Shown here in pieces: positions 1-6,394 of a stretch of DNA of 7,613 bases. Source of the DNA: CAYNSB01 sp964399625 (GTDB lineage: Bacteria > Planctomycetota > Phycisphaerae > Phycisphaerales > UBA1924); the NCBI GenBank assembly GCA_964399625.1, contig CAYNSB010000081.1, positions 1-7,613 of the forward strand. The letters are read 5' to 3'. Positions within the stretch are counted from its first letter, which is position 1; each line of letters starts with the position of its first letter. A program made the position numbers and the translations under genes. The notes beneath the pieces were generated by a model. The model was given only the letters and a program-made list of their open reading frames with translations. It was not told the DNA's origin and did not search any database.

Positions 1-59
1 CTTGAACCGGCGACACCCGCATTTTCAGTGCGGTGCTCTACCAACTGAGCTACCTGCCC
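1..59 (-). tRNA. tRNA-Phe (anticodon GAA), 3' end outside the window
   Basis: Read on the minus strand, the 5' acceptor strand is GGGCAGG (59 to 53). A D-arm with stem GCTC/GAGC and loop AGTTGGTA follows. The anticodon stem is CCGCA/TGCGG around the 7-nt loop CTGAAAA, which puts GAA (complement of 24-26) at the anticodon and so specifies phenylalanine. A 5-nt variable region and the start of the T-arm (GCCGG then TTCAAG) come next. The second half of the T-stem, the 3' acceptor strand and any CCA lie beyond the left edge, so acceptor pairing cannot be checked. The visible cloverleaf parts all pair. Confidence 0.95.
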
Positions 60-71
60 GTGCAGAGACGA

Positions 72-99
72 AGGATACGGGGCTTGGGCGGTGGGTCAA
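72..99 (-). promoter_or_regulatory. Sigma70-type promoter of tRNA-Phe
   Basis: On the minus strand a -35 box TTGACC (99 to 94; 5 of 6 to TTGACA) is followed by a 16-bp spacer and a -10 box TATCCT (77 to 72; 4 of 6 to TATAAT). The -10 ends 12 nt before the tRNA 5' end, which fits a short 5' leader trimmed by RNase P. This is the best canonical promoter in the window and shows the kind of -10 element this genome may accept. It also argues against starting the neighbouring ABC gene at the GTG at 91, because that would put coding sequence over the -35 box. No transcript data exist here; the call rests on spacing and matches. Confidence 0.6.
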
Positions 100-123
100 G
101 ATGGCGGCCCGCACGCTCCCGGA

Positions 124-129
124 TACGCT
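124..129 (+). promoter_or_regulatory. Candidate -10 element (TACGCT) for leaderless ABC ATPase mRNA
   Basis: TACGCT fits TANNNT and ends 6 nt before the ATG at 136, so transcription would start at or next to the start codon. No Shine-Dalgarno is visible in front of that ATG and no convincing -35 lies 16-18 bp upstream. The same hexamer sits 5 nt before the trpA start. This is an inference from position and from recurrence in the window. Confidence 0.35.
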
Positions 130-135
130 CGTGGG

Positions 136-1002
136 ATGGCGGCCACCGACAAGCCCGAGGGCGACCCGCTGCTGAGGGTCGAGGACCTGCGCGTGCGATT
201 CGCGGGGCGTGGCGGCGCGGAGGCGACATGCGCGGTTGACGGCGTGTCTCTGAACATCGGGAGAGGCGAGTCGCTCGGCCTTGTGGGTGAATCTGGGAGT
301 GGGAAGTCCACGCTGGGGCGGGCGATCCTGGGGCTTGTGCCCGCGGCCGGCGGGCGCGTGGTGTTCGATGGGATCGACGTGCTCGCGGCTCGCGGGAGTG
401 AGATGCGGGAGCTGCGGCGTCGGATGCAGGTCATCTTTCAGGACCCTGCGGGCTCGCTCGATCCGAGGATGCGCATCGCCGCGATCGTCGATGAACCGCT
501 GCGCGTGCATGGTCGGGGCGGGACGCGCCGGGAGCGGGAGCGAGCGACGGGGGACCTGCTGACGCGTTGCGGTGTTCCCGCGGCGTGGATGGATCGGTAC
601 CCGCACGAGTTGTCGGGTGGGCAGAAGCAGCGTGTCGCGATCGCGCGGGCGCTGGCGCTCCGCCCGAGCTTGATCGTGTGCGATGAGCCGACGTCCGCGC
701 TCGACGTGTCCATCCAGGCGCAGATCGTGAACTTGCTGGCGGATCTGCGCCGGGACCTGGGGCTGTCGTACCTCTTCATCAGCCACGACCTGGCGATCGT
801 GCGTCACCTCTGCGAGCGGGTCGCGGTCATGAGGCGGGGACGCATCGTGGAGCAGGGGGCGACCGAGTCGGTGATCGATGCGCCGGGGGAGGCCTACACG
901 AGGGAACTCGTCGCGTCGGCGCGAGCGACGGACCCGGGTGCGGCCCTTGACCCGACGGCGCGCGATCAGGCGGCGCGTGTGAGCCCGAGCATTGCGTCGT
1001 AG
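136..1002 (+). CDS. Peptide ABC transporter ATP-binding protein, OppF/DppF type
   Basis: This is the cytoplasmic ATPase that would power an oligopeptide or dipeptide (or nickel) importer of the Opp/Dpp family. In the 288-residue product I see Walker A GESGSGKST (51-59), the Q-loop in VIFQDPAGSLDPRM (Q102), the ABC signature LSGGQKQR (159-166), Walker B LIVCDEP (179-185) and the switch histidine in ISHD (H217). The stretch FQDPAGSLDPRM is typical of the OppF/DppF half rather than OppD/DppD. The usual C-terminal peptide-transporter extension is reduced to a short tail containing AYTREL. The ATG at 136 was chosen over the in-frame GTG at 91 because 91 lies over the tRNA promoter and adds a non-conserved leader. 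There is no clear ribosome binding site, and a TANNNT hexamer sits 6 nt upstream. No permease or binding-protein gene is visible next to it, so the substrate is unknown. Its last 12 codons overlap the end of the convergent PilZ-J gene. Confidence 0.93.
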   Translation: MAATDKPEGDPLLRVEDLRVRFAGRGGAEATCAVDGVSLNIGRGESLGLVGESGSGKSTLGRAILGLVPAAGGRVVFDGIDVLAARGSEMRELRRRMQVIFQDPAGSLDPRMRIAAIVDEPLRVHGRGGTRRERERATGDLLTRCGVPAAWMDRYPHELSGGQKQRVAIARALALRPSLIVCDEPTSALDVSIQAQIVNLLADLRRDLGLSYLFISHDLAIVRHLCERVAVMRRGRIVEQGATESVIDAPGEAYTRELVASARATDPGAALDPTARDQAARVSPSIAS

Positions 1003-1646
1003 CGCTTTCGCGTGTCGGGGTCGCGAAGCACGGAGTACGCCTTGCTGATGAGGGCGAACCGTTCGGCGGCTTCGGGGGACTTTGCGACGTCCGGGTGGCA
1101 CTCGCGAGCGATCGATCGGTACGCCGAGCGGATCTCGTCGGCGGCGGCGTTCGGCTTGACGTTCAGGATCGCGTAGAGATTCTCGATTTCAACGGTCGCG
1201 CTGGCCTGGGGTTTGGTTCCCGAACTCTTCGCGGCTGCGGAGGGTTGGGCGCCGGCGGGTTCGGTGCTCGCGAAGCCGTCGTCCATCTCCTGGTTGGAGG
1301 AGCCCACGAAGCCGTAGCGGGCGAACTGCACGATGGCGGCGCGAGCGCCCCGCGACGTGTTGACGAACTCGAGGCCGACCTCGAAGGAGCGGAAGCCCAC
1401 GCGACGCGACCAGACGATGCGTGCGGCGCAGTTGACCTTCTGCCCTTCCGTGCAGACGTTGAGATGGATGACCTGGGCCGCGGCGGCGGGTGGCGCGCCC
1501 TTGCCGCGCACGCGCAGGCCCGTGCTCGAGACGTCCACGACGTCGCCGAGCATGCAGCGAACGTTGGTCGCCTGGTAGCGATCGCCTCGTCGTGCGCCCT
1601 TGCCCACGACGACGCGCTGCGGTTTGCGCTCGCCCCACAGACCCAT
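966..1646 (-). CDS. PilZ domain and DnaJ-type J-domain fusion protein
   Basis: The 226-residue protein joins an N-terminal PilZ-like domain (about 9-112) to a C-terminal J-domain (about 155-221) through a low-complexity linker rich in Ala, Ser and Pro (about 115-152). PilZ domains bind cyclic di-GMP through an RxxxR motif and a (D/N)xSxxG motif; here RRGDR (19-23) and DVSSTG (38-43) match both. The J-domain begins at ENLYAILNV, has the Hsp70-stimulating HPD tripeptide (184-186) and ends in DPDTRKRYDAMLG. There is no G/F region, zinc-finger or substrate-binding domain, so it is not DnaJ itself. No signal peptide or membrane segment is seen, so it is probably cytoplasmic. The start at 1646 is fixed by a strong GGAGGGAG 8 nt upstream; a longer frame to 1778 is open but looks non-coding. 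Domain calls are by motif. A cyclic-di-GMP-responsive co-chaperone role is inference. Confidence 0.86.
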   Translation of the reverse strand: MGLWGERKPQRVVVGKGARRGDRYQATNVRCMLGDVVDVSSTGLRVRGKGAPPAAAAQVIHLNVCTEGQKVNCAARIVWSRRVGFRSFEVGLEFVNTSRGARAAIVQFARYGFVGSSNQEMDDGFASTEPAGAQPSAAAKSSGTKPQASATVEIENLYAILNVKPNAAADEIRSAYRSIARECHPDVAKSPEAAERFALISKAYSVLRDPDTRKRYDAMLGLTRAA

Positions 1647-1654
1647 GGTGCGAT

Positions 1655-1670
1655 CTCCCTCCATCGGGAG
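1655..1670 (-). promoter_or_regulatory. Strong Shine-Dalgarno of the PilZ-J gene inside a small hairpin
   Basis: On the minus strand GGAGGGAG (1662 to 1655) lies 8 nt before the ATG and decides the start of the PilZ-J gene. The GGGAG part can pair with CTCCC at 1670-1666 around a 6-nt loop, giving a perfect 5-bp GC-rich stem that would bury most of the Shine-Dalgarno. Whether this hairpin forms or regulates translation is not known; the stem is short. Confidence 0.45.
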
Positions 1671-1725
1671 TGTCGTCGCGCGTGATGGGCTCGTCGAGCG
1701 AAAAGGACGCGTGCGATGTTCTGCG

Positions 1726-1744
1726 ACGTGTCCGGGCAACACGT
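1726..1744. repeat. Inverted repeat ACGTGT-N7-ACACGT upstream of PilZ-J
   Basis: Perfect 6-bp arms (1726-1731 and 1739-1744) are separated by 7 bp. The right arm also starts an 8-bp palindrome, ACACGTGT (1739-1746). It lies 80 to 98 bp upstream of the PilZ-J start, in the 187-bp gap after asnB, where a promoter for that gene would be expected. The size and centre-to-centre spacing are those of a dimeric regulator site, but no regulator is recognised and a chance origin is possible. I found no convincing promoter boxes or asnB terminator elsewhere in the gap. Confidence 0.3.
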
Positions 1745-1833
1745 GTCTCGCGTGGACCGAGGCGCACGTCCGTTTCACGGTGGCGCGGCGGACTTTTTCT
1801 CGCGTTCGCTTGACACGAGTTGGCCGGGGTTGG

Positions 1834-3666
1834 TCAGCCCCACCACCGGCGCGACCAGAGGGCCAGATTCGCCATCGGCCACGCCAGACGCCAGAGTTTC
1901 TCGGGCTCTGCGGCGACCGCGTGGAGCGTGGGTGTGGTGAAGAGTTCTCGGAGCAGGGCGGACTCGCGGATGTGCCGGGCGTGGTCCGCGATCCAGCCCT
2001 GGAAGGGAAGTGGAAAGCTCGCCTTGGGTCGGGTGAGGACGAACTCGGGCACCATTCCCTCGAATGCTCGGCGCAGGGCGATCTTGGTCGCGGCGGAGGG
2101 CGAGCCCGCGTGAGAGGGGACGAACTTGAGCGCCAGGGGTAGCTGCTCGGCGAGGGACGCGACGGCGCTATCGGCGAAGGGGGTTCGTCCCTCCACGCCC
2201 GCGAGCATGGTGGAGGTGTCGAGGCGGGACAAGAGGCCGGCGAGATTGATGCGGCGCTGGAATCGCAGGTGCGCCTGCAATGGATCGGGGTCGGGTGTCT
2301 CGCTGGCGAGCGCTGCGAACTCGTCCTCGTAGGTGGCGCGCAGCGGATGGTCGTGCTCGGCGGCGCGCCATGCGTGCTCGTTGAAGAGCGACGGCTTGGC
2401 GTCGACGGTGATCCACGACGTGGCGTTGAGCTGGAAGAGGCCGCGATCGGCGTCGCTCGCGGGATCGCCCGAGTCGGCGGCGCGGCGCTCGAAGTCCGCG
2501 GCCATGGTCAGCGGCGCGTCGTACCCGGCGAAGAGCTCGTCGGCGCCCTCGCCCGAGAGGGCCACGATCATGCCATCGGCGCGGAGGCGGCGGGCGACCT
2601 CGTTGATCGCGACTTCGTTGGGCGTGCCCAAGGGGACGCCCAGCGCGTTCACCATCTCGGGCCAACGCTCGGCAAAGAGCTCGCGCGTGACCGGGGCCTG
2701 TGCGTGCCTCGTGCCCAGGTGCGCGGCGACGGCTCGGGCATGGTGGAGGTCCGATGTTTGATCGTCCGGCGCGGGCGCGCCCGAGCAGTACGTTGAGAGC
2801 GCCATGCCCGAGCCACGGACGATGGCGCACACGATCGAGCTGTCGAGCCCGCCCGAGAGCAGCGCGCACAACGGGACGTCCGCGTGCAGGTGGCGACGGA
2901 CGGAATCCTGCACGGTCTCGCGAACCTGGGCGATGGCGTCGGGCTGGAGCGCGGGACGCGGGAGGCGTGACGATCGCGGGGGCGAGCGGAGCAAGGGAGC
3001 GCGGGACAGATCGAAGACGATTGACTCGCCGGGGAGGAGGGTGCGAATCCCGGCGAAGAGGGTGCGCGGGCCGAGCGTAAGGCGGATGGTGGAGAGATAA
3101 GCGGAGATGCCGACGATGTCCGGGCGGGCGGGGATCTCCGGGTGCGTGAGGATCGCCTGCGGTTCGCTGGCGAAGACGATCTCGTCGGCGCCGGGCGCGC
3201 CGGAGCGGAGGACGTAGTACAACGGCTTGATGCCCAGGGGGTCGCGGGCGAGAAGCAGGGTTCGCTCGTGCGTGTCGTACAGGGCCAGGGCGTACATGCC
3301 GCGAAGGCGCGGCAGCGCTCGGGCCCCCCACCGTGCCAGGGCGTGGAGCACCGTCTCGGTGTCGGAGATGGTGCGGAACGAAGCGCCCTCGCGGGTGAGG
3401 TCGGTCCGCAGCTCGGCGTCGTTGTAGAGCTCGCCGTTGTAGACGAGGACGAAGCGTCCGTCGGGGGAGCGCATCGGCTGGCTCGCGGCGTCGGTGGGAT
3501 CGACGACGATGAGTCGGCGATGGGCGAGTACCACGTTGTCGTGGCGCCACAGCCCGGCGCCATCGGGCCCGCGATGGGACATGGAGTCGCGCATGCGCGC
3601 GATCGCCGCGTCGTCGAGCGACACGCGTTGACCGTGGGCGACGGCGATGCCGAGGATGCCGCACAT
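1834..3666 (-). CDS. asnB: Asparagine synthetase B (glutamine-hydrolysing)
   Basis: This cytoplasmic enzyme makes asparagine from aspartate, ATP and glutamine-derived ammonia. The 610-residue product has both family domains. The N-terminal class II glutaminase (about 2-220) opens MCGILGIA with the nucleophile Cys2, followed by HRGPDG (31-36), R51, YNGELYN (76-82) and the Asp in SDTET (D102). The synthetase domain (about 245-560) has the ATP pyrophosphatase loop SGGLDSS (271-277), SGEGADELFAGY (371-382) and RLDTSTMLAGVEGRTPF (481-497). The length is normal for bacterial AsnB of this long type, and no catalytic residue looks missing. Starting one codon before Cys2 is demanded by the chemistry, because Met removal must expose the Cys. 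There is no clear Shine-Dalgarno. A TACCAC hexamer ends 6 nt before the ATG (3678 to 3673), a poorer version of the leaderless pattern seen elsewhere. Some AsnB-like proteins amidate other substrates in biosynthetic clusters; no such cluster is visible here. Confidence 0.95.
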   Translation of the reverse strand: MCGILGIAVAHGQRVSLDDAAIARMRDSMSHRGPDGAGLWRHDNVVLAHRRLIVVDPTDAASQPMRSPDGRFVLVYNGELYNDAELRTDLTREGASFRTISDTETVLHALARWGARALPRLRGMYALALYDTHERTLLLARDPLGIKPLYYVLRSGAPGADEIVFASEPQAILTHPEIPARPDIVGISAYLSTIRLTLGPRTLFAGIRTLLPGESIVFDLSRAPLLRSPPRSSRLPRPALQPDAIAQVRETVQDSVRRHLHADVPLCALLSGGLDSSIVCAIVRGSGMALSTYCSGAPAPDDQTSDLHHARAVAAHLGTRHAQAPVTRELFAERWPEMVNALGVPLGTPNEVAINEVARRLRADGMIVALSGEGADELFAGYDAPLTMAADFERRAADSGDPASDADRGLFQLNATSWITVDAKPSLFNEHAWRAAEHDHPLRATYEDEFAALASETPDPDPLQAHLRFQRRINLAGLLSRLDTSTMLAGVEGRTPFADSAVASLAEQLPLALKFVPSHAGSPSAATKIALRRAFEGMVPEFVLTRPKASFPLPFQGWIADHARHIRESALLRELFTTPTLHAVAAEPEKLWRLAWPMANLALWSRRWWG

Positions 3667-3691
3667 GCGGGAGTGGTATCGACCAACCCGC

Positions 3692-3697
3692 TAGGAT
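3692..3697 (+). promoter_or_regulatory. Candidate -10 element (TAGGAT) for leaderless map mRNA
   Basis: TAGGAT fits TANNNT and ends 7 nt before the ATG at 3705. The same bases contain AGGA (3693-3696), 8 nt from that ATG, which could instead act as a weak Shine-Dalgarno. The two readings exclude each other: if this is the -10, the mRNA begins at about 3705 and has no leader. No clear -35 is seen. Confidence 0.35.
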
Positions 3698-3704
3698 GGA
3701 CGCA

Positions 3705-4571
3705 ATGTCCATTCCGCTGATCACGAGCCCCAAGGATGTCGCCGGCGCGCGGGCGGCTGCGCAGTGCGTCGTCGAGACGCATCGGCGGCTCGCGTCGTTT
3801 CTGCGCGTGGGGATGACGCTGGCGCAGATCGACGCGTTCGTGGGCAAGACGCTTGAGGATTTGGGCTGCCGGTCGTGCTTCCACGGGTATCAGGTGCGGG
3901 GGCACCCGAAGTTTCCGAGCCACGCGTGCCTTTCCGTGAACGAGTGCATCGTTCACGGGACGGCGGGGTATCGCCCGGAGCCCCTGCGCACGGGGGACCT
4001 GCTCAAGATCGACATCGGCGTCTTCAACGAGGGATGGGTTGGGGACGCCGCGTGGACGTACTCGTTCGGAGAGCCGTCGCCGGTTGCGCGGAGGCTGATG
4101 ACGTGCGGGAAGGAATCGCTGGCGCGATCGATCCCCACGCTGAGCCCCGGGGTTCCGTATCTCACGTGGGCGGAGACGGTGCAGGACATCGTGGAGAAGG
4201 AGTTTGGGTTCCGGTGCATCGAGCATTGGGGCGGGCATGGGTACGGTCGCTCGCTGCACGGACCTCCCCACCTGCTGAATCACCGCCCGCTGCCGCCGGG
4301 CAGTTGGAGCGAGGCGCGTCACACCTGGAAGACGGGCACGTTGATCGCGGTGGAGCCGATGATCGCGGTCGCGACGGGCGACACGTTCCAGAAGCCGCTC
4401 GGGCGGATGCGGGATTGGCCGGTGTTCGTGGGCGAGCGTGCGGCGGACGGGCGCGAGTTGTCGGCGGAAGAGCGCCTGAGCGTGCATTACGAGCACGACG
4501 TGCTGATCGGCGAGCACGGGCCGATCGTGCTCACGGAGGGGCTCGAATTGACGCCGGACATCATCGGGTAG
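3705..4571 (+). CDS. map: Methionine aminopeptidase, type I
   Basis: This cytosolic metallopeptidase removes the initiator methionine from nascent proteins. In the 288-residue product all five metal ligands of the pita-bread fold can be placed: D103 (KIDIG), D114 (VGDAAW), H178 (GGHGYGR), E217 (IAVEPM) and E263 (HYEHDV). The substrate-binding histidines are H84 (CIVHG) and H185 (SLHGPP). It is a single-domain type I enzyme with no N-terminal zinc or SH3-like extension. Compared with E. coli MetAP, ligand spacing is the same up to H178 but longer afterwards: 39 residues from H178 to E217 (E. coli 33) and 46 from E217 to E263 (E. coli 31). Two insertions near the active site explain most of the extra length. 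The ATG at 3705 is preferred to the one at 3696 because only it has AGGA or a TANNNT at a sensible distance. It is divergent from asnB and overlaps the end of the GT41 gene by 11 bp. Confidence 0.94.
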   Translation: MSIPLITSPKDVAGARAAAQCVVETHRRLASFLRVGMTLAQIDAFVGKTLEDLGCRSCFHGYQVRGHPKFPSHACLSVNECIVHGTAGYRPEPLRTGDLLKIDIGVFNEGWVGDAAWTYSFGEPSPVARRLMTCGKESLARSIPTLSPGVPYLTWAETVQDIVEKEFGFRCIEHWGGHGYGRSLHGPPHLLNHRPLPPGSWSEARHTWKTGTLIAVEPMIAVATGDTFQKPLGRMRDWPVFVGERAADGRELSAEERLSVHYEHDVLIGEHGPIVLTEGLELTPDIIG

Positions 4572-6348
4572 GTGCGCCCCGGGCGACGGCGTCCTGCCAG
4601 AGTCGCTCGAGGGCGGCCTCGAATCGCTTTGCAAAGGCGGGCGCATCGCACAGGGGCGAGGCGAGCAGGCGGGGGCGGAGTTCCTGGCGGAGACGTGCGC
4701 GCTTGGCGGTGTCGCGGGCGAGAGCCGCGGCGATCGCGACGTAGTCGTCGTCATCGCGTGCGAGGAACTCCTCGAGGCCCGCGGCCCGGAGGAGGCTCAT
4801 CGTGACTCGTGCGGCGTGGCGGTCGTGGGCTTGCGCGGGGACCCTGCACACCATGGGCACGCCCATGAAGAGCGCCTCGCACAGGCTCGTAGTGGCGTTG
4901 TAGGGGAACGTGTCGAGCATCGTGTCGGCTCGGTTGAAGCAGGCGAGGTGGTCCGCGTAGGGCCGGGGCATGGGGATGAAGTCCACGCGTGCGGGATCGA
5001 CGCCGCACTGCGCGAGGCGAACGCGGATGTGCTCCACGGCGTCGGGCAGCGCGCACGACACGTTCTTGAGGAGCAGGCGCGACCCGGGAACGGCCGCGAG
5101 CACGCGCCCCCACAGCGTGAGCACTCTTCGATTGAGTTTGGTCGTGTGCGCGAACGATGCGAACACGGGCGGGGCGCCGGGCTCGCGCGCCTGGATGGGA
5201 AAGGTGCCGTCGGGAGGTGTGTAGCAGAGGAAGCAAGGGTCCACGCGCTCGAGGCGCTCGCTCGCGAAGGCATCGGCGGCGGGCGGGGGATCGGTGATCG
5301 AGTCGACGAGGCGCCAGTCCATCGTCGGCAGGCCCGTGGTGTTGGCGTAGCCCATCCAGGTGACCTGCACGGGGCAGACGCGCGGCACCAGGGCCGCCAG
5401 CCCCGTGGTGCACGTGAGCGAGCCCATGTCGATGAGGATGTCGAGCGAGTCGGCGCGCATCGCGGCGTGGGCCTGGGCGGGCGCCGCGCCGGGGAGCCAT
5501 CGCAGGGTTGCGCGGGCCGTGAGGCGATCGGGCGGGCGCAGATTGGGAGCGCCCAGGTGGTACGCGAAGATCTCGAACCGCGCGCTGGTGGCGTGCTCGA
5601 CCCAGGAGCGGAGGAAGGCCCAGATCGGGCTCGCCTCGTGGAAGTCGAGCGAGAGCAGCCCGACGCGGCGGCGTTCCGGGCGCGAGCGCAGGCGAGGCCA
5701 GTCGCTGGCGGGAGGTGCGCACGGCGTGGCGCCGATCGCCGCTCCGAAGGCGTGGTGCGCTCGGAGGACCTCGTCCCGGTCGTCCGAGAGGTTCGACCGC
5801 CCCACGGCGAGGCTTGCCAGCACGGGGCCCAGGTTGGGCACCAGCTGCGCGAATCGTGCGCACGCCTCGACCCATTCTTCCGGGTCGCCCAGGTGCGCGG
5901 AGCACTCGGCCCAGGTCTTGACGAACGAGGGATGGCCCGCCCCGGAACTGATCTGCTGGATGCACAGCTCGCGTGCTTGGCGCATCTTCCCCTGGTGCTG
6001 CAGGGCGTTGGCCAGGATGCTCAGCGCCCCCACGTGATTGGGCACGCGCGCGAGCACGGCGCGGACGATCGCCTCCGCGTCGGCCGGTCGCATGAGCGTG
6101 TCCAGGGCCGCGGCCTTGGAGATGAGGGAGTTCACCTCGCCAGGGATCAGGGCCTGGATGTGGTCCAGGTGCGGGATCGCCTCGGCGGGGCGTCGCAGCG
6201 CGATGAGCGATCGGGCGAGGAGGTGGCGGAGCTTCGGGTTGTTGGGGTCGCTCGGCAGGAGCGCGGCGAGCAGCGCGTGGGCCTGGGCCGGCTGGTTCGC
6301 CTGAAGGAAATGCTCGGCGCGGGTGAGTTGTTCTGGCGGTGCCTGCAC
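4561..6348 (-). CDS. TPR-containing GT41 glycosyltransferase (bacterial OGT/SPINDLY-like)
   Basis: The 595-residue protein has an alpha-helical N-terminus of TPR-like repeats (about 7-135; for example AQAHALLAALLPSDPNNPKL) and a GT41 catalytic region (about 226-585). Family landmarks are VQVTWMGYANTTGLPTMDW (328-346), the nucleotide-contacting lysine in FAHTTKLN (K405 by my count, equivalent to human OGT K842), VPGSRLLLKN (420-429), DTFPYNATTSLCEALFMGVP (479-498) and RVTMSLLRAAGL (514-525). GT41 enzymes transfer GlcNAc or another sugar from a nucleotide sugar to Ser/Thr of proteins; the donor and target here are unknown. Two normally conserved sites differ: the histidine of DFxxHP (human OGT H498) is not in register (DFHEASP, 235-241), and the usual GHT is GSLT (309-312). 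The start is a GTG with a TGA in frame 9 nt upstream and no Shine-Dalgarno; AATGAT ends 5 nt before it. No signal peptide is seen. Family confidence is high, activity uncertain. Confidence 0.87.
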   Translation of the reverse strand: MQAPPEQLTRAEHFLQANQPAQAHALLAALLPSDPNNPKLRHLLARSLIALRRPAEAIPHLDHIQALIPGEVNSLISKAAALDTLMRPADAEAIVRAVLARVPNHVGALSILANALQHQGKMRQARELCIQQISSGAGHPSFVKTWAECSAHLGDPEEWVEACARFAQLVPNLGPVLASLAVGRSNLSDDRDEVLRAHHAFGAAIGATPCAPPASDWPRLRSRPERRRVGLLSLDFHEASPIWAFLRSWVEHATSARFEIFAYHLGAPNLRPPDRLTARATLRWLPGAAPAQAHAAMRADSLDILIDMGSLTCTTGLAALVPRVCPVQVTWMGYANTTGLPTMDWRLVDSITDPPPAADAFASERLERVDPCFLCYTPPDGTFPIQAREPGAPPVFASFAHTTKLNRRVLTLWGRVLAAVPGSRLLLKNVSCALPDAVEHIRVRLAQCGVDPARVDFIPMPRPYADHLACFNRADTMLDTFPYNATTSLCEALFMGVPMVCRVPAQAHDRHAARVTMSLLRAAGLEEFLARDDDDYVAIAAALARDTAKRARLRQELRPRLLASPLCDAPAFAKRFEAALERLWQDAVARGAPTR

Positions 6349-6394
6349 GGGCGATCATTGCACGCGCGTGACCGACGCGTCCGCTCGCGCGACC

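Noticed and set aside
91..135. A GTG start for the ABC ATPase 15 codons upstream.
   Set aside because: It overlaps the -35 box of the divergent tRNA-Phe promoter, adds residues not typical of the family, and has no Shine-Dalgarno.
25..1101. A 358-residue minus-strand open frame across the ABC ATPase gene and the start of the window.
   Set aside because: It is an Arg/Pro/His-rich shadow of the well-conserved ATPase and also crosses the tRNA promoter and the 3' end of PilZ-J.
1647..1778. A 44-residue N-terminal extension of PilZ-J up to an ATG at 1778.
   Set aside because: The strong Shine-Dalgarno 8 nt before 1646 and the start of recognisable sequence there favour the shorter form. The extension is Arg/His/Thr-rich and overlaps the dyad.
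1788..1800. A T-run (1793-1797) after a GC-rich stretch, resembling an intrinsic terminator on the plus strand.
   Set aside because: No stable inverted repeat directly precedes the T-run and no plus-strand gene ends nearby; the neighbouring genes are on the minus strand.
1810..1838. A TTGACA box on the plus strand at 1810-1815.
   Set aside because: There is no -10-like hexamer 16-18 bp downstream and no plus-strand gene follows; it points into asnB antisense.
2168..4754. Very long minus-strand open frames (559 and 701 residues) covering asnB and map in other frames.
   Set aside because: Their translations are Arg/Pro/Ser/Ala-rich low-complexity sequence typical of shifted GC-rich reading frames, while asnB and map have full sets of catalytic residues.
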